Below are positions 9,114 to 18,770 of a stretch of DNA of 64,000 bases, piece after piece (the stretch's first letter is position 1; the number at the start of each line of letters is the position of its first letter). The position numbers and the translations under genes were made by a program. Source of the DNA: Thermosediminibacterales bacterium (GTDB lineage Bacteria > Bacillota > Thermosediminibacteria > Koleobacterales > JARRCM01); the NCBI GenBank assembly GCA_029982205.1, contig JARRCM010000005.1, positions 23,387 to 87,386 on the forward strand. The letters run 5' to 3'. The notes beneath the pieces were generated by a model. That model had not been told where the DNA came from and did no database searches. It was given only the letters and a program-made list of their open reading frames with translations.

Positions 9114-10919
9114 ATGTTTGGAAAAATATTGAGCATAGATTTAACATCCGAACAAGTTACTGTCGAAAGAGTAGAACATTCAATAATAGAAAAATTCATT
9201 GGAGGAAAAGGTTTAGGAGCTTATTTATTATATAAATCTTTAAAAGGTGGCGAGAATCCTTTTTCTCCTCAAAACCCCTTAATTTTTTTAACCGGACCTT
9301 TAACAGCAACAACATTTCCTACATCAGGACGGTTTGTTGTTGTCAGCAAATCCCCTCTTACCGGCATTTATGCTGATTCTCATGCTGGAGGTGCTTTCGG
9401 TAATGAGTTGAGAAAAACAGGTTATGACGCCATCATTATAAGAGGAAAAAGCCCACAGCCCAAATTTATCTGGATAAATGACGGCAAAGTAGAGATTAAA
9501 GATGCAGAAAAAATTTGGGGGTTGTCTGTTGGCAAAACTATTGATGAACTAAGAAAAATAACAAATAGTAAAGCACACATTGCTTGTATTGGACCTGCTG
9601 GTGAAAGGCTGGTGAAGATTTCAAGTATAATGATGGACAAAGACAACGATACTCAAAGAGCAGGAATAGCCGGCAGGGCTGGTTTGGGAGCTGTTATGGG
9701 TTCCAAAAATCTTAAGGCTGTTGTAATTAAAGGCGCAAAAAAAATAGAATATTATGACAACAAAAAATTTAATGAGGTTAGCCTGGCTGCTTTTAAAAAA
9801 GTTAAAAACAACTCATTTATACCCAATAGGAGAAAGTATGGAACTTCATACTGGGTTGAACCTATGAATAAATACGGATATTTGCCTACGCGAAACTTTC
9901 AACAGGGATTTATCAAAGATGGCGAAAAATTATATTCTTCCTACATGAATAAACTTGTTAAAAGGCATGTCACATGTTCCAACTGCCCTATAAGATGCGG
10001 AAAGACATTACCATTAAATAACACAGAAGTAAAAGTGGAATATGAAAGTATTGCGTTACTAGGTAGTAACAACGGAATAAAAGACATCAAAGATGTTGCC
10101 AGAGCTGTTTGCTTGTGTAACGATCTGGGATTGGATACCATATCCACAGGAAATGTTATAGGGTTTGCCATGGAATGTGCAGAAAAAGGAATTTTAAAGG
10201 ATGCCCCCCGTTTTGGGGATTCAGAAAAACAGAGAGAATTAATTATAGATATTGCATATAAGAAAAACCTGGGCAAAATACTCTCTGAAGGCGTAAAAAA
10301 GGCTTCAGAAACGATAGGAGAAGCTACATATAAATTTGCTATACATGTTAAAGGATTAGAATTGCCCGGATATGAACCCAGAACCTCATGGGGAATGGCT
10401 TTGGCATATGCAACTTCAGATAGAGGTGGATGTCATCAAAGGGCATGGACTGTCAAATTAGAACTTGAAGGAATCCTTAAAAAGTTTTCTTTTGAAGACA
10501 AACCCCAATTTATAAAAAGCGTTCAGGACGAAAGGGCTGCTGCATATTCACTGCTTTTATGCGATTTTCTTCCTTTCAGCACGGAAGATGTATTAAGTGC
10601 AATCAAATATTCTACCGGATCAAACTTTAATGAGCGGGACTATTTAAAGGCAGGGGAAAGAATATGGAACCTGATAAGGCTCTTTAATCTGCGTGAAGGA
10701 TTATCCAGAAAAGACGATACCTTACCAGGCAGAATGTTTGAAGACAAATTGATATTACCAATGGAAACTAACGGGAAAAAGAACATTGTTTTATCCAAGG
10801 AAAAATTTGAAAAAGCACTGGATGATTACTATGAATACAGGGGATGGAACAAAAATGGAGTTCCATCAAAAGAAAAGTTAATTGAGCTGGGGTTAGACGA
10901 TATTAGCTGTTACATTTAA
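9114..10919 (+). CDS. Aldehyde:ferredoxin oxidoreductase (tungsten-pterin family)
   Basis: 'MFGKILSIDLTSEQV...GGKGLGAYLLYK', 'VVSKSPLTGIYADSHAGGAFGNELRKTGYDAIIIRGKS', Fe-S motif 'CSNCPIRC'. The ORF track start (9024) lies upstream; ATG at 9114 follows GGAGGT. Confidence 0.9.
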   Translation: MFGKILSIDLTSEQVTVERVEHSIIEKFIGGKGLGAYLLYKSLKGGENPFSPQNPLIFLTGPLTATTFPTSGRFVVVSKSPLTGIYADSHAGGAFGNELRKTGYDAIIIRGKSPQPKFIWINDGKVEIKDAEKIWGLSVGKTIDELRKITNSKAHIACIGPAGERLVKISSIMMDKDNDTQRAGIAGRAGLGAVMGSKNLKAVVIKGAKKIEYYDNKKFNEVSLAAFKKVKNNSFIPNRRKYGTSYWVEPMNKYGYLPTRNFQQGFIKDGEKLYSSYMNKLVKRHVTCSNCPIRCGKTLPLNNTEVKVEYESIALLGSNNGIKDIKDVARAVCLCNDLGLDTISTGNVIGFAMECAEKGILKDAPRFGDSEKQRELIIDIAYKKNLGKILSEGVKKASETIGEATYKFAIHVKGLELPGYEPRTSWGMALAYATSDRGGCHQRAWTVKLELEGILKKFSFEDKPQFIKSVQDERAAAYSLLLCDFLPFSTEDVLSAIKYSTGSNFNERDYLKAGERIWNLIRLFNLREGLSRKDDTLPGRMFEDKLILPMETNGKKNIVLSKEKFEKALDDYYEYRGWNKNGVPSKEKLIELGLDDISCYI

Positions 10920-10927
10920 TGTTTTTA

Positions 10928-11944
10928 TTAAAACTTGACTTTTAGCTGTTCCATTACTGAATCTATAGGGTTTACTATCGAAGCCTTTTCAGAACCGGCA
11001 AACAGAAGGCCCACAGCCATATTGTTTTCATCCAAGACAAGTGAACCGCTGTCTCCCCCCTGAGCTAACGGCTCGGTTACTAATTGGTTAGCAAACACTG
11101 CATATTCACTGCTTTCCGAATCACCCATCAAAACCCTTATAGTAGCATTTATAACTTTTATTTTGCCTGTTGTTACACCGCTGCTTCTGCCGCTTTTCCT
11201 AACAGCCAAACCTACTTCGGCAGAAGCAGTTCCTTTTACAGTTCCTAATTCTAAAATATCGGAACGAATTATGTCTTGAGATACAGGCTTAGCTAAAGCC
11301 GCGTCCACCAAATTTTCTTTTCCTGATAGCTTCATAAATTGAACCCTGTAATTCGGTTTCAGCATGCTCAACATAAAGTTTGAAAACTCCTGGACAAAAG
11401 ATGCCACAGAACATTGAGTTGCTTTTTCCTCTTTTATTACAGGCACAAACCTGTAAAGCCTTGCTATAACATCTTTGTTTGTGCCTCCGTCATATGGCCC
11501 GGGCTGTAAAATCGGGTCTCCTATAGCAGACCTTCCGTCACTTCCATCTGTTGCATTTGCAAGAACATGGTTGTTTGATAAAATCAATGGCTCTCCCGTT
11601 TCAGCATCTTTAACAACCGCTCCAAATGTCCCGGCAGTTATTTTATAGTGGCCTATGCTTATACCCGGCCTTGCCGGTCGCTGTTTAGCTGTTCTGTCCT
11701 GGATTAATAATTTGACATCCCCTACTTCAATCACATCTGTATTTGCTTCCGCAATAGTTTCCGGTATTATTTCATCTCTATGAAGTTTTTGTTTTGGCAG
11801 TTTTTTTCTTACCAAAACCATAAGCGCAGGTTTATAAGTAACCTTATTCCTTGAAATTTTATAACCTATGCCTACTCCCAAAACATTTTTCATAGACATT
11901 AATCTATATTTATATCGGCGCAGCGCTTTCTGTGCCCTCTCCAC
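10928..11944 (-). CDS. Trypsin-like (S1-type fold) serine peptidase, no evident signal peptide
   Basis: 'AGTFGAVVKDAETGEPLILSNNHVLAN' (His), 'LVDAALAKP' (Asp), 'QGGDSGSLVL' (Ser). Confidence 0.7.
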   Translation of the reverse strand: MERAQKALRRYKYRLMSMKNVLGVGIGYKISRNKVTYKPALMVLVRKKLPKQKLHRDEIIPETIAEANTDVIEVGDVKLLIQDRTAKQRPARPGISIGHYKITAGTFGAVVKDAETGEPLILSNNHVLANATDGSDGRSAIGDPILQPGPYDGGTNKDVIARLYRFVPVIKEEKATQCSVASFVQEFSNFMLSMLKPNYRVQFMKLSGKENLVDAALAKPVSQDIIRSDILELGTVKGTASAEVGLAVRKSGRSSGVTTGKIKVINATIRVLMGDSESSEYAVFANQLVTEPLAQGGDSGSLVLDENNMAVGLLFAGSEKASIVNPIDSVMEQLKVKF

Positions 11945-12005
11945 ATCAAATCCTCCTTTACGATATCGTTTAATTTATAATATTTATAAAGAAGGATTTT
12001 TGTGA

Positions 12006-12034
12006 AAAAAAAATAACCCCAGAAACTCCAGGGT
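12006..12034 (-). terminator. Rho-independent terminator of veg
   Basis: Minus strand ACCCTGGAGTTTCTGGGGT followed by TATTTTTTTTT. Confidence 0.65.
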
Positions 12035-12036
12035 CC

Positions 12037-12306
12037 TTAAACAACATTTTTTATTTTTCGCTGTCCTTCTTTCACTGTTATCTCAACTGTTTCAGTCAGA
12101 ATATCGGTATAGCTATAAGAAACTCTTCTGGAAGAATTGTTTTTGTCGTCTATCTTTACTACAAAAATATTAGGATATGTCTTTTCTATTATTCCTTCTT
12201 TTTCAAAGGTTTTTCTTCTTCCTCTGTTTGCTTTTAATTTAATCTTTTTTCCAACTACAGATTCAATGTTTTTGCGGATTTCTGCCAATGTGTTCTTCGC
12301 CGCCAT
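12037..12306 (-). CDS. veg: Veg family protein
   Basis: Small basic protein 'LAEIRKNIESVVGKKIKLKANRGRRKTFEKEGIIEKTYPNIFVVKI'; next to yabG as in Bacillus. Confidence 0.9.
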   Translation of the reverse strand: MAAKNTLAEIRKNIESVVGKKIKLKANRGRRKTFEKEGIIEKTYPNIFVVKIDDKNNSSRRVSYSYTDILTETVEITVKEGQRKIKNVV

Positions 12307-12389
12307 TTAACCACCTTCTTTTAATTGATACATGTATCTGTTTTAACATTGCGCAAAAAGGATAATAACAAATGCGCAAAACTATATAT

Positions 12390-12418
12390 AGTTTAACATA
12401 TTTTGTTGGCATTGTCAA
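12390..12418 (-). promoter_or_regulatory. veg promoter
   Basis: Minus strand TTGACA-N17-TAAACT upstream of veg. Confidence 0.65.
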
Positions 12419-12516
12419 TTAAAATAAAATTATACCAAAAGGTGTATTTGATTGTCAAATGAGTTTCAACCTTAAAATCCAAATCTCAAAAACAAAAAAC
12501 GTGTTTTTGTAATCTT

Positions 12517-14301
12517 TCATCCCGTATAATACCTTTTTATCCCTTTTAAAATCCCTTCCGCTGCGCGGTTTAAAAATTCCTCATCTTTTAACTTCTCTTC
12601 CTCTTCTGGATTCGTTATAAACACAACTTCAACAAGCACAGAAGGCATATTAGTCTCACGCAGCACAAAGAAATTTGCTTCTTTAACACCCCGGTCTTTT
12701 GTATTCAGTTCTCTTACAACTTCTTGCTGTATCGATGTAGCCAGTTTTCTGCCCTCTCTGTCACCGGGATAGTAAAACGTCTCAGTCCCGGAGGCTGCGG
12801 GATTTTCATGACCGTTTTGGTGAATGCTTATAAACAAATCGGCTGCTGCATCATTTGCTATCCTGGTTCTTTCTGCAAGAGACACATAAACATCTTTAGA
12901 ACGGGTTTTTATCACATTACAATCTTCATTTTTCAATTTTTCCTCTAGAAATGCTGCAATTTTTAGATTTACGCTGTCTTCTGATAGACCCGTAGGCCCT
13001 TGGGCAGACCCTTTGCCTCCATGCCCGGGATCTATTACTATTTTTTTGCCTTTTAAAGGTTTTTGGGGGGTAGGTTTTAACATTTCTTTTATTTCTATGC
13101 CTGTATAGTAAAAACTTAATATCTCATTAAATTTTTTCCCTTCCCTTGCCATGCCATCAGCTCCGTACTGACACATACCGACACCATGGCCATAACCCAT
13201 TATATTCAGACTTAATTCGTTTATCCTCCATCCAAACCTTGTTGATGGAAGGTTTAAAAGCTTTCTTAACTCTTTGCCTTCAAAAACTTTTCCTTTTATT
13301 ACTGCTCTTTGGAGTCTTCCGCTGTTGGTACGCTGGATTTCTTCAATCAAACCCGGAACATCCAACCCTTCAACAAAATTTGTATTTTGATCTTGTAGAT
13401 TCAATTTTCTTAATAATTCATCGACAGTAATCTTCTTTTGAGTTTTCCAAAACGGAGAATGATTGCAGTAATTACATTCAACTTTTCTTAAATAAGAAAC
13501 TTTGTTGCCCCAAACATTTTCTGAGTCTTCGGTAAATCCTCCACATGTCGAATGATATACAGCTTCAATGGGAATATCGTTATATGTTATTATTAATCCT
13601 TTTGTCGCATCAACAGCAAGGGATATTTTATGCCAGTTTTTACTGAAATCATATCCCCAAGCTTGTTGTAACATGCTTTCAGATTTCCATCCCTGGCAGT
13701 GTTTGCTGTCGTCACATATATCAGCCTCGGGATTCAGCCTGCATCCTTTTCCCCCGAAAAGTTTCATCCTTTTCACAGCAAAGGTTCGAGCGGCCATGGC
13801 CTGGGCTTTTAAGGCTTCTATATGAAAACCAGACGGCATTTCAGCAGCCACAACGCCTTTCACATAATCTTCTAGTTTCATAATTTTTACCTGGTTTTTC
13901 CTTGTTAAAAAAACTTTTATAAAAACTTCACCGTTTTTTTTTGAATAAATAAACACAGTTTGTTTATCACTATCCCATTCTACATATGCTTCAAGATTTT
14001 CAGCAAGAAACCTTAGTGGCACCACGGTAATACCGTGTTCTATCTTAGGCGCGATCGGAAAAACTTTACGTTCTCCGTTCACAGTTGCAATTTTTTGGCC
14101 TACCTTAAACTGTATCTTAATACCATTTTTTATAACCTTAACCTCTTGATTCGCCGCAAGCCAAATTACCGATGCTCCTAAAGATTCAGCTATATCCCTA
14201 ACACCAATCATTATATGATTTTGTTCTATTATTGGGGGAATCTTCAAGTTTAATTTTTTCCCATCTACGAAAATATCAACTGCCATTGCCATGACCTCCA
14301 A
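12517..14301 (-). CDS. Fusion protein: copper-amine-oxidase-N-like domain + SpoIID/LytB domain + N-acetylmuramoyl-L-alanine amidase (Amidase_3)
   Basis: N-term 'VPLRFLAENLEAYVEWDSDKQTVFI'; middle 'VKGVVAAEMPSGFHIEALKAQAMAARTFAVK...GYGHGVGMCQYGADGMA'; C-term 'KIVIDPGHGGKGSAQGPTGLSEDSVNLKIA...FISIHQNG...VEVVFITNPEEE'. Confidence 0.9.
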   Translation of the reverse strand: MEVMAMAVDIFVDGKKLNLKIPPIIEQNHIMIGVRDIAESLGASVIWLAANQEVKVIKNGIKIQFKVGQKIATVNGERKVFPIAPKIEHGITVVPLRFLAENLEAYVEWDSDKQTVFIYSKKNGEVFIKVFLTRKNQVKIMKLEDYVKGVVAAEMPSGFHIEALKAQAMAARTFAVKRMKLFGGKGCRLNPEADICDDSKHCQGWKSESMLQQAWGYDFSKNWHKISLAVDATKGLIITYNDIPIEAVYHSTCGGFTEDSENVWGNKVSYLRKVECNYCNHSPFWKTQKKITVDELLRKLNLQDQNTNFVEGLDVPGLIEEIQRTNSGRLQRAVIKGKVFEGKELRKLLNLPSTRFGWRINELSLNIMGYGHGVGMCQYGADGMAREGKKFNEILSFYYTGIEIKEMLKPTPQKPLKGKKIVIDPGHGGKGSAQGPTGLSEDSVNLKIAAFLEEKLKNEDCNVIKTRSKDVYVSLAERTRIANDAAADLFISIHQNGHENPAASGTETFYYPGDREGRKLATSIQQEVVRELNTKDRGVKEANFFVLRETNMPSVLVEVVFITNPEEEEKLKDEEFLNRAAEGILKGIKRYYTG

Positions 14302-14304
14302 TTT

Positions 14305-15183
14305 TTATTCATAAGGCGAGCGTGGAAGCCCTTCTCTTAATTTCCCTCTAGTTTGAAGCCCTCCTATGCCTTTTATTCCTGTTATGCTGCTGCTAATCAC
14401 ATCTTTTATGCTGATTGTTTCATTGATTGGTGAGTACGCAATCTTTTCGATTACAAAAACCGGATCAAGCGCATGAATAAATACTCTATGAGGTGAACTG
14501 GCGAAATTTGCACCTGCCGCCAATAATCCCTCATAAAACGACTGGCACGCCCCGGCAAAAATCACAAGGTCATCTAAAGCCGGTTCAAACTGCCGGGCTT
14601 TTTTTACACTTTCAATAAAATACTTAGAATTCCTATAACTATTTATATCGGTAAAACTTGATTTGTTTTTGTTTATTAATCCATCATGACCCGTAATCAC
14701 GAGTATATCAGGAGAATGTTGTTTTAATAACCGTGTTATCCTCTGTGGTTGTTCCCATTCAGGAATGTTTTCACCTACCGCTTCAATAAAAAGTTGTTTA
14801 TATGTGTTCATACAAATTTGTAGATATTCACCGTCTCCATCGATGTGCAATACTCGGCCCGGTCTATCAAAAAAATCTCTTTCATCCAATTTTATATTAC
14901 TTTTAGCAGTTCTCATTTGCCTGTAAATTTTTCTTCTAGAAAATATTTTCTCAAGACATTCATTACTGGCTCTTATATAATTTTTCTTGTATTCTCTTAT
15001 ATCCTGTGTAGTAACTTTTTCAAGGTCATCCAAGGGTGCATCTGCTAAGATTCTAAGTTCTAACCCCTTTAAAATCGCTTTTGCGTTGCCCTCCGACCCT
15101 ACTATATCGATGATTTTAAAATACACATCCCGGTTATAAGACTTACGGCTTACAACATCACCCACTTTTATTATCTCAGACAT
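14305..15183 (-). CDS. yabG: Sporulation peptidase YabG
   Basis: Family-like N-terminus 'KVGDVVSRKSYNRDVYFKIIDI'; 'RPGRVLHIDGDGEYL', 'ITGHDG', 'IFAGACQSFYEGLLAAGANFASSP'; synteny with veg. Confidence 0.9.
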   Translation of the reverse strand: MSEIIKVGDVVSRKSYNRDVYFKIIDIVGSEGNAKAILKGLELRILADAPLDDLEKVTTQDIREYKKNYIRASNECLEKIFSRRKIYRQMRTAKSNIKLDERDFFDRPGRVLHIDGDGEYLQICMNTYKQLFIEAVGENIPEWEQPQRITRLLKQHSPDILVITGHDGLINKNKSSFTDINSYRNSKYFIESVKKARQFEPALDDLVIFAGACQSFYEGLLAAGANFASSPHRVFIHALDPVFVIEKIAYSPINETISIKDVISSSITGIKGIGGLQTRGKLREGLPRSPYE

Positions 15184-15387
15184 TCCTGCCCCTCCCTTTT
15201 TTCTTCAATATCCCATACTTTTTAAATCAAAAAAGATCAAACATAAACCTTAATACAGAATATGTTCGTGGAATCCAGAACGTTACAGGGTGTAACAAGT
15301 TTGAATTCCATCAAATATAATAAATCAAAAAAATGTAACTCTAGAACAGTTTTTTGCTTAATGCTTCTAGGGAGGTTGGTTCTATAT

Positions 15388-16194
15388 ATGATAGCCGCTG
15401 TTGTGCCTGCTCAAAATGAAGAAGGCAGAATTACAAAAGTTCTGGATAGCCTATCAATCACTGGAGTAAACAAAACTTATGTTGTAATAAACGGTTCAAA
15501 TGATAATACTCTTCAGGAAGTTTTATCTTATAAAGGCTTAAAAACAGAAGTGATATATTTTCGCGAGAGTTTGGGTATTGATGTGCCAAGGGCCGTCGGC
15601 GCTTGGGCCGCTTATGATGAAAATGCGGAAATAATATTGTTTGTAGATGGAGATATGGTGGGTAATATTTCTAACAATTTAATAGAACTCATAAATTGTA
15701 TTAAAGAACATTCAGATATGGCGTTAACAAACTGCTATCCTAGCATACCTAAAGAAAGTGTTTTGACTTCAAAAATAATCTTTTTCCGGAAAATGTTAAA
15801 CCAAACCCTCGGTATTTTTGAAGAGATGGGAATAAGTATTCCATCACATGGTCCCCATGCGGTTTCACGCAAGTTTTTAAAAACCATACCTTTTAGGGAA
15901 CTGGCGGTACCCCCTGTAAGCCTTGCTATAGCAGTAAAAGAGAAATTAAAAATCACAGTTCCATTCACCATACCTCATTTTAAGCTTGGTTCAAAACTCA
16001 AAGATAAAAAGCACGCTTATTTAATCGCTGAAACCATAATAGGGGACTGTATAGAAGCAATGAATTTTTATAAAGGCAATCCCCGTGAAAGGATTTTCAA
16101 CGGTATAGTCTATAACGGTTATAACAGCTTTCGGAGGTGGGATATTTTAAATAAATTTCTAAAGAATAAATATAAGCCCTTATTTTTTCACTGA
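15388..16194 (+). CDS. Family 2-type glycosyltransferase
   Basis: 'MIAAVVPAQNEEGRITKVLDSL...ILFVDGDMVGN'. ORF track start at 15262; ATG 15388 has AGGGAGG upstream. Confidence 0.75.
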   Translation: MIAAVVPAQNEEGRITKVLDSLSITGVNKTYVVINGSNDNTLQEVLSYKGLKTEVIYFRESLGIDVPRAVGAWAAYDENAEIILFVDGDMVGNISNNLIELINCIKEHSDMALTNCYPSIPKESVLTSKIIFFRKMLNQTLGIFEEMGISIPSHGPHAVSRKFLKTIPFRELAVPPVSLAIAVKEKLKITVPFTIPHFKLGSKLKDKKHAYLIAETIIGDCIEAMNFYKGNPRERIFNGIVYNGYNSFRRWDILNKFLKNKYKPLFFH

Positions 16195-16210
16195 AAAAAT
16201 AAGGGCTTAT
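16172..16210. terminator. Bidirectional terminator between glycosyltransferase and ykuK-like gene
   Basis: Perfect 17-bp stem ATAAGCCCTTATTTTTT / AAAAAATAAGGGCTTAT with 5-nt loop. Confidence 0.85.
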
Positions 16211-16677
16211 TTTGTATATTTGTCAGCAACCTTTGTAGCACCACATGCATTAGGTTTTATTTTAACTCTATAACCGCTTCCCATAACCCATCCTACAACT
16301 TCTTTTATCAGTTCTTTTGTATCACCTTTCTGACCGATGTCTACATGAACCTCAAGGTCCATGTTTTTATATTTGGTTTGTTCTAATTTCTTTTTAATTT
16401 TGTCAACAACCTCAAGGGAAAGAGATGTTTCGGTAAATATTTTCTGTCTTAAATTTTTTATCTTACGCTGATAAAAACGTTTATAATAATATTTTGCGCC
16501 TTTACCTACACGGTGAACTATAATAGCTGTAACAAAACAAATATCATCTTTATTGTGAGAATCAGTTCCTATTATAATTTTGTAGCGGAAATTAGGTGCC
16601 TTTTCAACATATTTTATTATATCATCAAACACTTCATCGAGAGTCATACGGCCTTTGGTCGGGCTTATAAAATTCAT
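16207..16677 (-). CDS. YkuK-like ribonuclease H-like protein (DUF458)
   Basis: 'YKIIIGTDSHNKDDICFVTAIIVHRVGKGAKYYYKRFYQ', 'VHVDIGQKGDTKELIKEVVGWV'. Confidence 0.8.
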   Translation of the reverse strand: MNFISPTKGRMTLDEVFDDIIKYVEKAPNFRYKIIIGTDSHNKDDICFVTAIIVHRVGKGAKYYYKRFYQRKIKNLRQKIFTETSLSLEVVDKIKKKLEQTKYKNMDLEVHVDIGQKGDTKELIKEVVGWVMGSGYRVKIKPNACGATKVADKYTK

Positions 16678-16735
16678 AAAAATTCATTCCTTTAAAAACG
16701 TTTATTAATCACTATATACCAATATTAAGTATATA

Positions 16736-17611
16736 TTATAATTTGTTTGTTAGGCAAGTCTTTATACAATTACACAATTTGGCAAACTCTTCAATGTTTA
16801 AAGTTTCCCCTCTCCTGTTTTCATCAATATCTGCATTTTTAAAAACCTCAGAAACTTTTTCACGTTCAAGTTCCGGAAGTCCGCGGAGCAATGCGTTGCG
16901 TAATGTTTTCCGTCTATATATAAACGAAAATTTCACAACTTTAAAAAACAGGGTCTCGTCAATCACAGAAACAGGTGGGGTCTCTCTTACTTTAAGTTTT
17001 ACTATGGCAGAATCTACTTTGGGTCTGGGCATAAAAACAGTTTTCGGAACTAATGAAACAATTTCCGGTTTTGCGTAATAATTTACCGCCACCGATAACG
17101 CACCATAGTTCTTGTTCCCTGGAAAGGCCATAATTCTGTCAGCCACTTCCTTCTGTACTAAATATACCATAAGGGATATATCAAGCTTCTCTTCCAACAG
17201 TTTCATTATAACAGGTGTTGTTATATAATACGGCAGGTTTGCTACTACCTTGAATCCCTCGGGGAACTCTTCTTTTACAAGGTTTTTAAGATCCATTTTT
17301 AATATATCAGAATGAATTATTTTTACATTTCCACAATGGCTGACATTTGATTTTAAAGCAGGAATAAGATGCCTGTCAATCTCTACTGCCACTATCTTTG
17401 CTGCTTTTTTTGCTATCTGTAGGGTAACTGTTCCTAAACCGGCCCCTATCTCCAAGACCCTGTCAGTTTTAACCAGGTTGGCTTCGTTTATAATCTTGTT
17501 CAGTGTATTTTCATCTATCAAAAAGTTTTGCCCCAGACTTTTTATAAACCTTAGATTGTGTTCATCCATTATTTGTTTTATAACATGCGGGGATGTGAGT
17601 TTCTTTGTCAT
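16736..17611 (-). CDS. rsmA: 16S rRNA dimethyladenosine transferase RsmA/KsgA
   Basis: 'KSLGQNFLIDENTLNKI', 'LEIGAGLGTVT', 'VVANLPYYITTPVI', 'FIYRRKTLRNAL'. Confidence 0.97.
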   Translation of the reverse strand: MTKKLTSPHVIKQIMDEHNLRFIKSLGQNFLIDENTLNKIINEANLVKTDRVLEIGAGLGTVTLQIAKKAAKIVAVEIDRHLIPALKSNVSHCGNVKIIHSDILKMDLKNLVKEEFPEGFKVVANLPYYITTPVIMKLLEEKLDISLMVYLVQKEVADRIMAFPGNKNYGALSVAVNYYAKPEIVSLVPKTVFMPRPKVDSAIVKLKVRETPPVSVIDETLFFKVVKFSFIYRRKTLRNALLRGLPELEREKVSEVFKNADIDENRRGETLNIEEFAKLCNCIKTCLTNKL

Positions 17612-17660
17612 CCCTGCTCACCTTCCTCAATTTAAAGACAGGGCTGTTTTCTCTGCCTTT

Positions 17661-18668
17661 TTAGTTGTTTGCCAGTATATATACTTTTACCTTTCTACGG
17701 CCGTATTTTATTGCCTCTTCATGGGAATCGTAATAAAGGTCAATCCTGTTGCCTTTAATGGCGCTTCCGATATCAGCTGCAACAGCAAAGCCATAGCCTT
17801 CCACATAAAGTCTTGTTCCCAATGGTATAACCTTCGGGTCTACTGCAACAACCCCCTTCTGTGCGGTTATACCCGTATAAGTAATCCCATACTCCGGGTG
17901 ATCGGGGGTTTTCCCTGTTGACTCATAACCTGCGTCATAAGCCGTTGCAATCATATTCAAAACCTTCTTAAACCTGACTTCTTCTCCTCGGGAAGTAATA
18001 AAGGTATCAATTGTCCCATATTCAACTATTTTATCCTGGTGTTCCTTAATAATTTTTTCATCAACCACCTCACGGTTTACCTCTTTACCATCTTCATAAG
18101 TCACTTTGATGGTAAGTTCTTTAAGCCCCTCATGCCCTTGCTGTATCACACGAACTACCCCTTTTTCCAGCTGGTCATTCTTCTTTTTGATAAGATGATA
18201 ATAAATTCGTTTGTTTTCTTTTATAAAATCTTCTGTAACTCTTACCACTCTAATTTCTGAAGGTTTGTCTATGATGGAGTTTAAATCAGGTGTAACCTTA
18301 TCCTTGGGATTTAAAGCTATACCCGCATTTTTCAAAATTGCCATAACACTGTTTTGAACAGTCATTATAGTATGCTGTTTTCCATCTGCAAAAATTTTTA
18401 CTGGAAAAGCCCGGGTGATTTTTATTTCCATACCCTCTTTTAAAGGGCTTTCCAGAGAAGGTCGAACCAAATCCTCATCATGCAGCTTAATACCGGTCTC
18501 TTCCAGGACCTCAGCCACGCTGTTCTTCATGGTCTTAACTGTCAAAGTGTTGTTGCCATCAACTACAATAACCTGTTTTTGCATCCACATAAAAAGACTT
18601 ACGGCAAAAAGTATAAAAAGAGTTGCAGAAATGGCAATAATCGTGTGAATTGCGGATTTGTCATACAC
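17661..18668 (-). CDS. YabE-like cell-wall protein: DUF348 repeats, G5, 3D domain
   Basis: 'VKTMKNSVAEVLEETGIKLHDEDLV' repeats; C-terminal 3D domain 'MIATAYDAGYESTGKTPDHPEYGITYTGITAQKGVVAVDPKVIPLGTRLYVEGYG'. Confidence 0.93.
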   Translation of the reverse strand: MYDKSAIHTIIAISATLFILFAVSLFMWMQKQVIVVDGNNTLTVKTMKNSVAEVLEETGIKLHDEDLVRPSLESPLKEGMEIKITRAFPVKIFADGKQHTIMTVQNSVMAILKNAGIALNPKDKVTPDLNSIIDKPSEIRVVRVTEDFIKENKRIYYHLIKKKNDQLEKGVVRVIQQGHEGLKELTIKVTYEDGKEVNREVVDEKIIKEHQDKIVEYGTIDTFITSRGEEVRFKKVLNMIATAYDAGYESTGKTPDHPEYGITYTGITAQKGVVAVDPKVIPLGTRLYVEGYGFAVAADIGSAIKGNRIDLYYDSHEEAIKYGRRKVKVYILANN

Positions 18669-18770
18669 CTGCTTCCACCTCCCTATTTCAAAATCAGATG
18701 TGAGATATGACCACTAGATATTTTAACCAGATTATATAAAATTATAACAGTTTGCCTTTTGCTGTTAATT

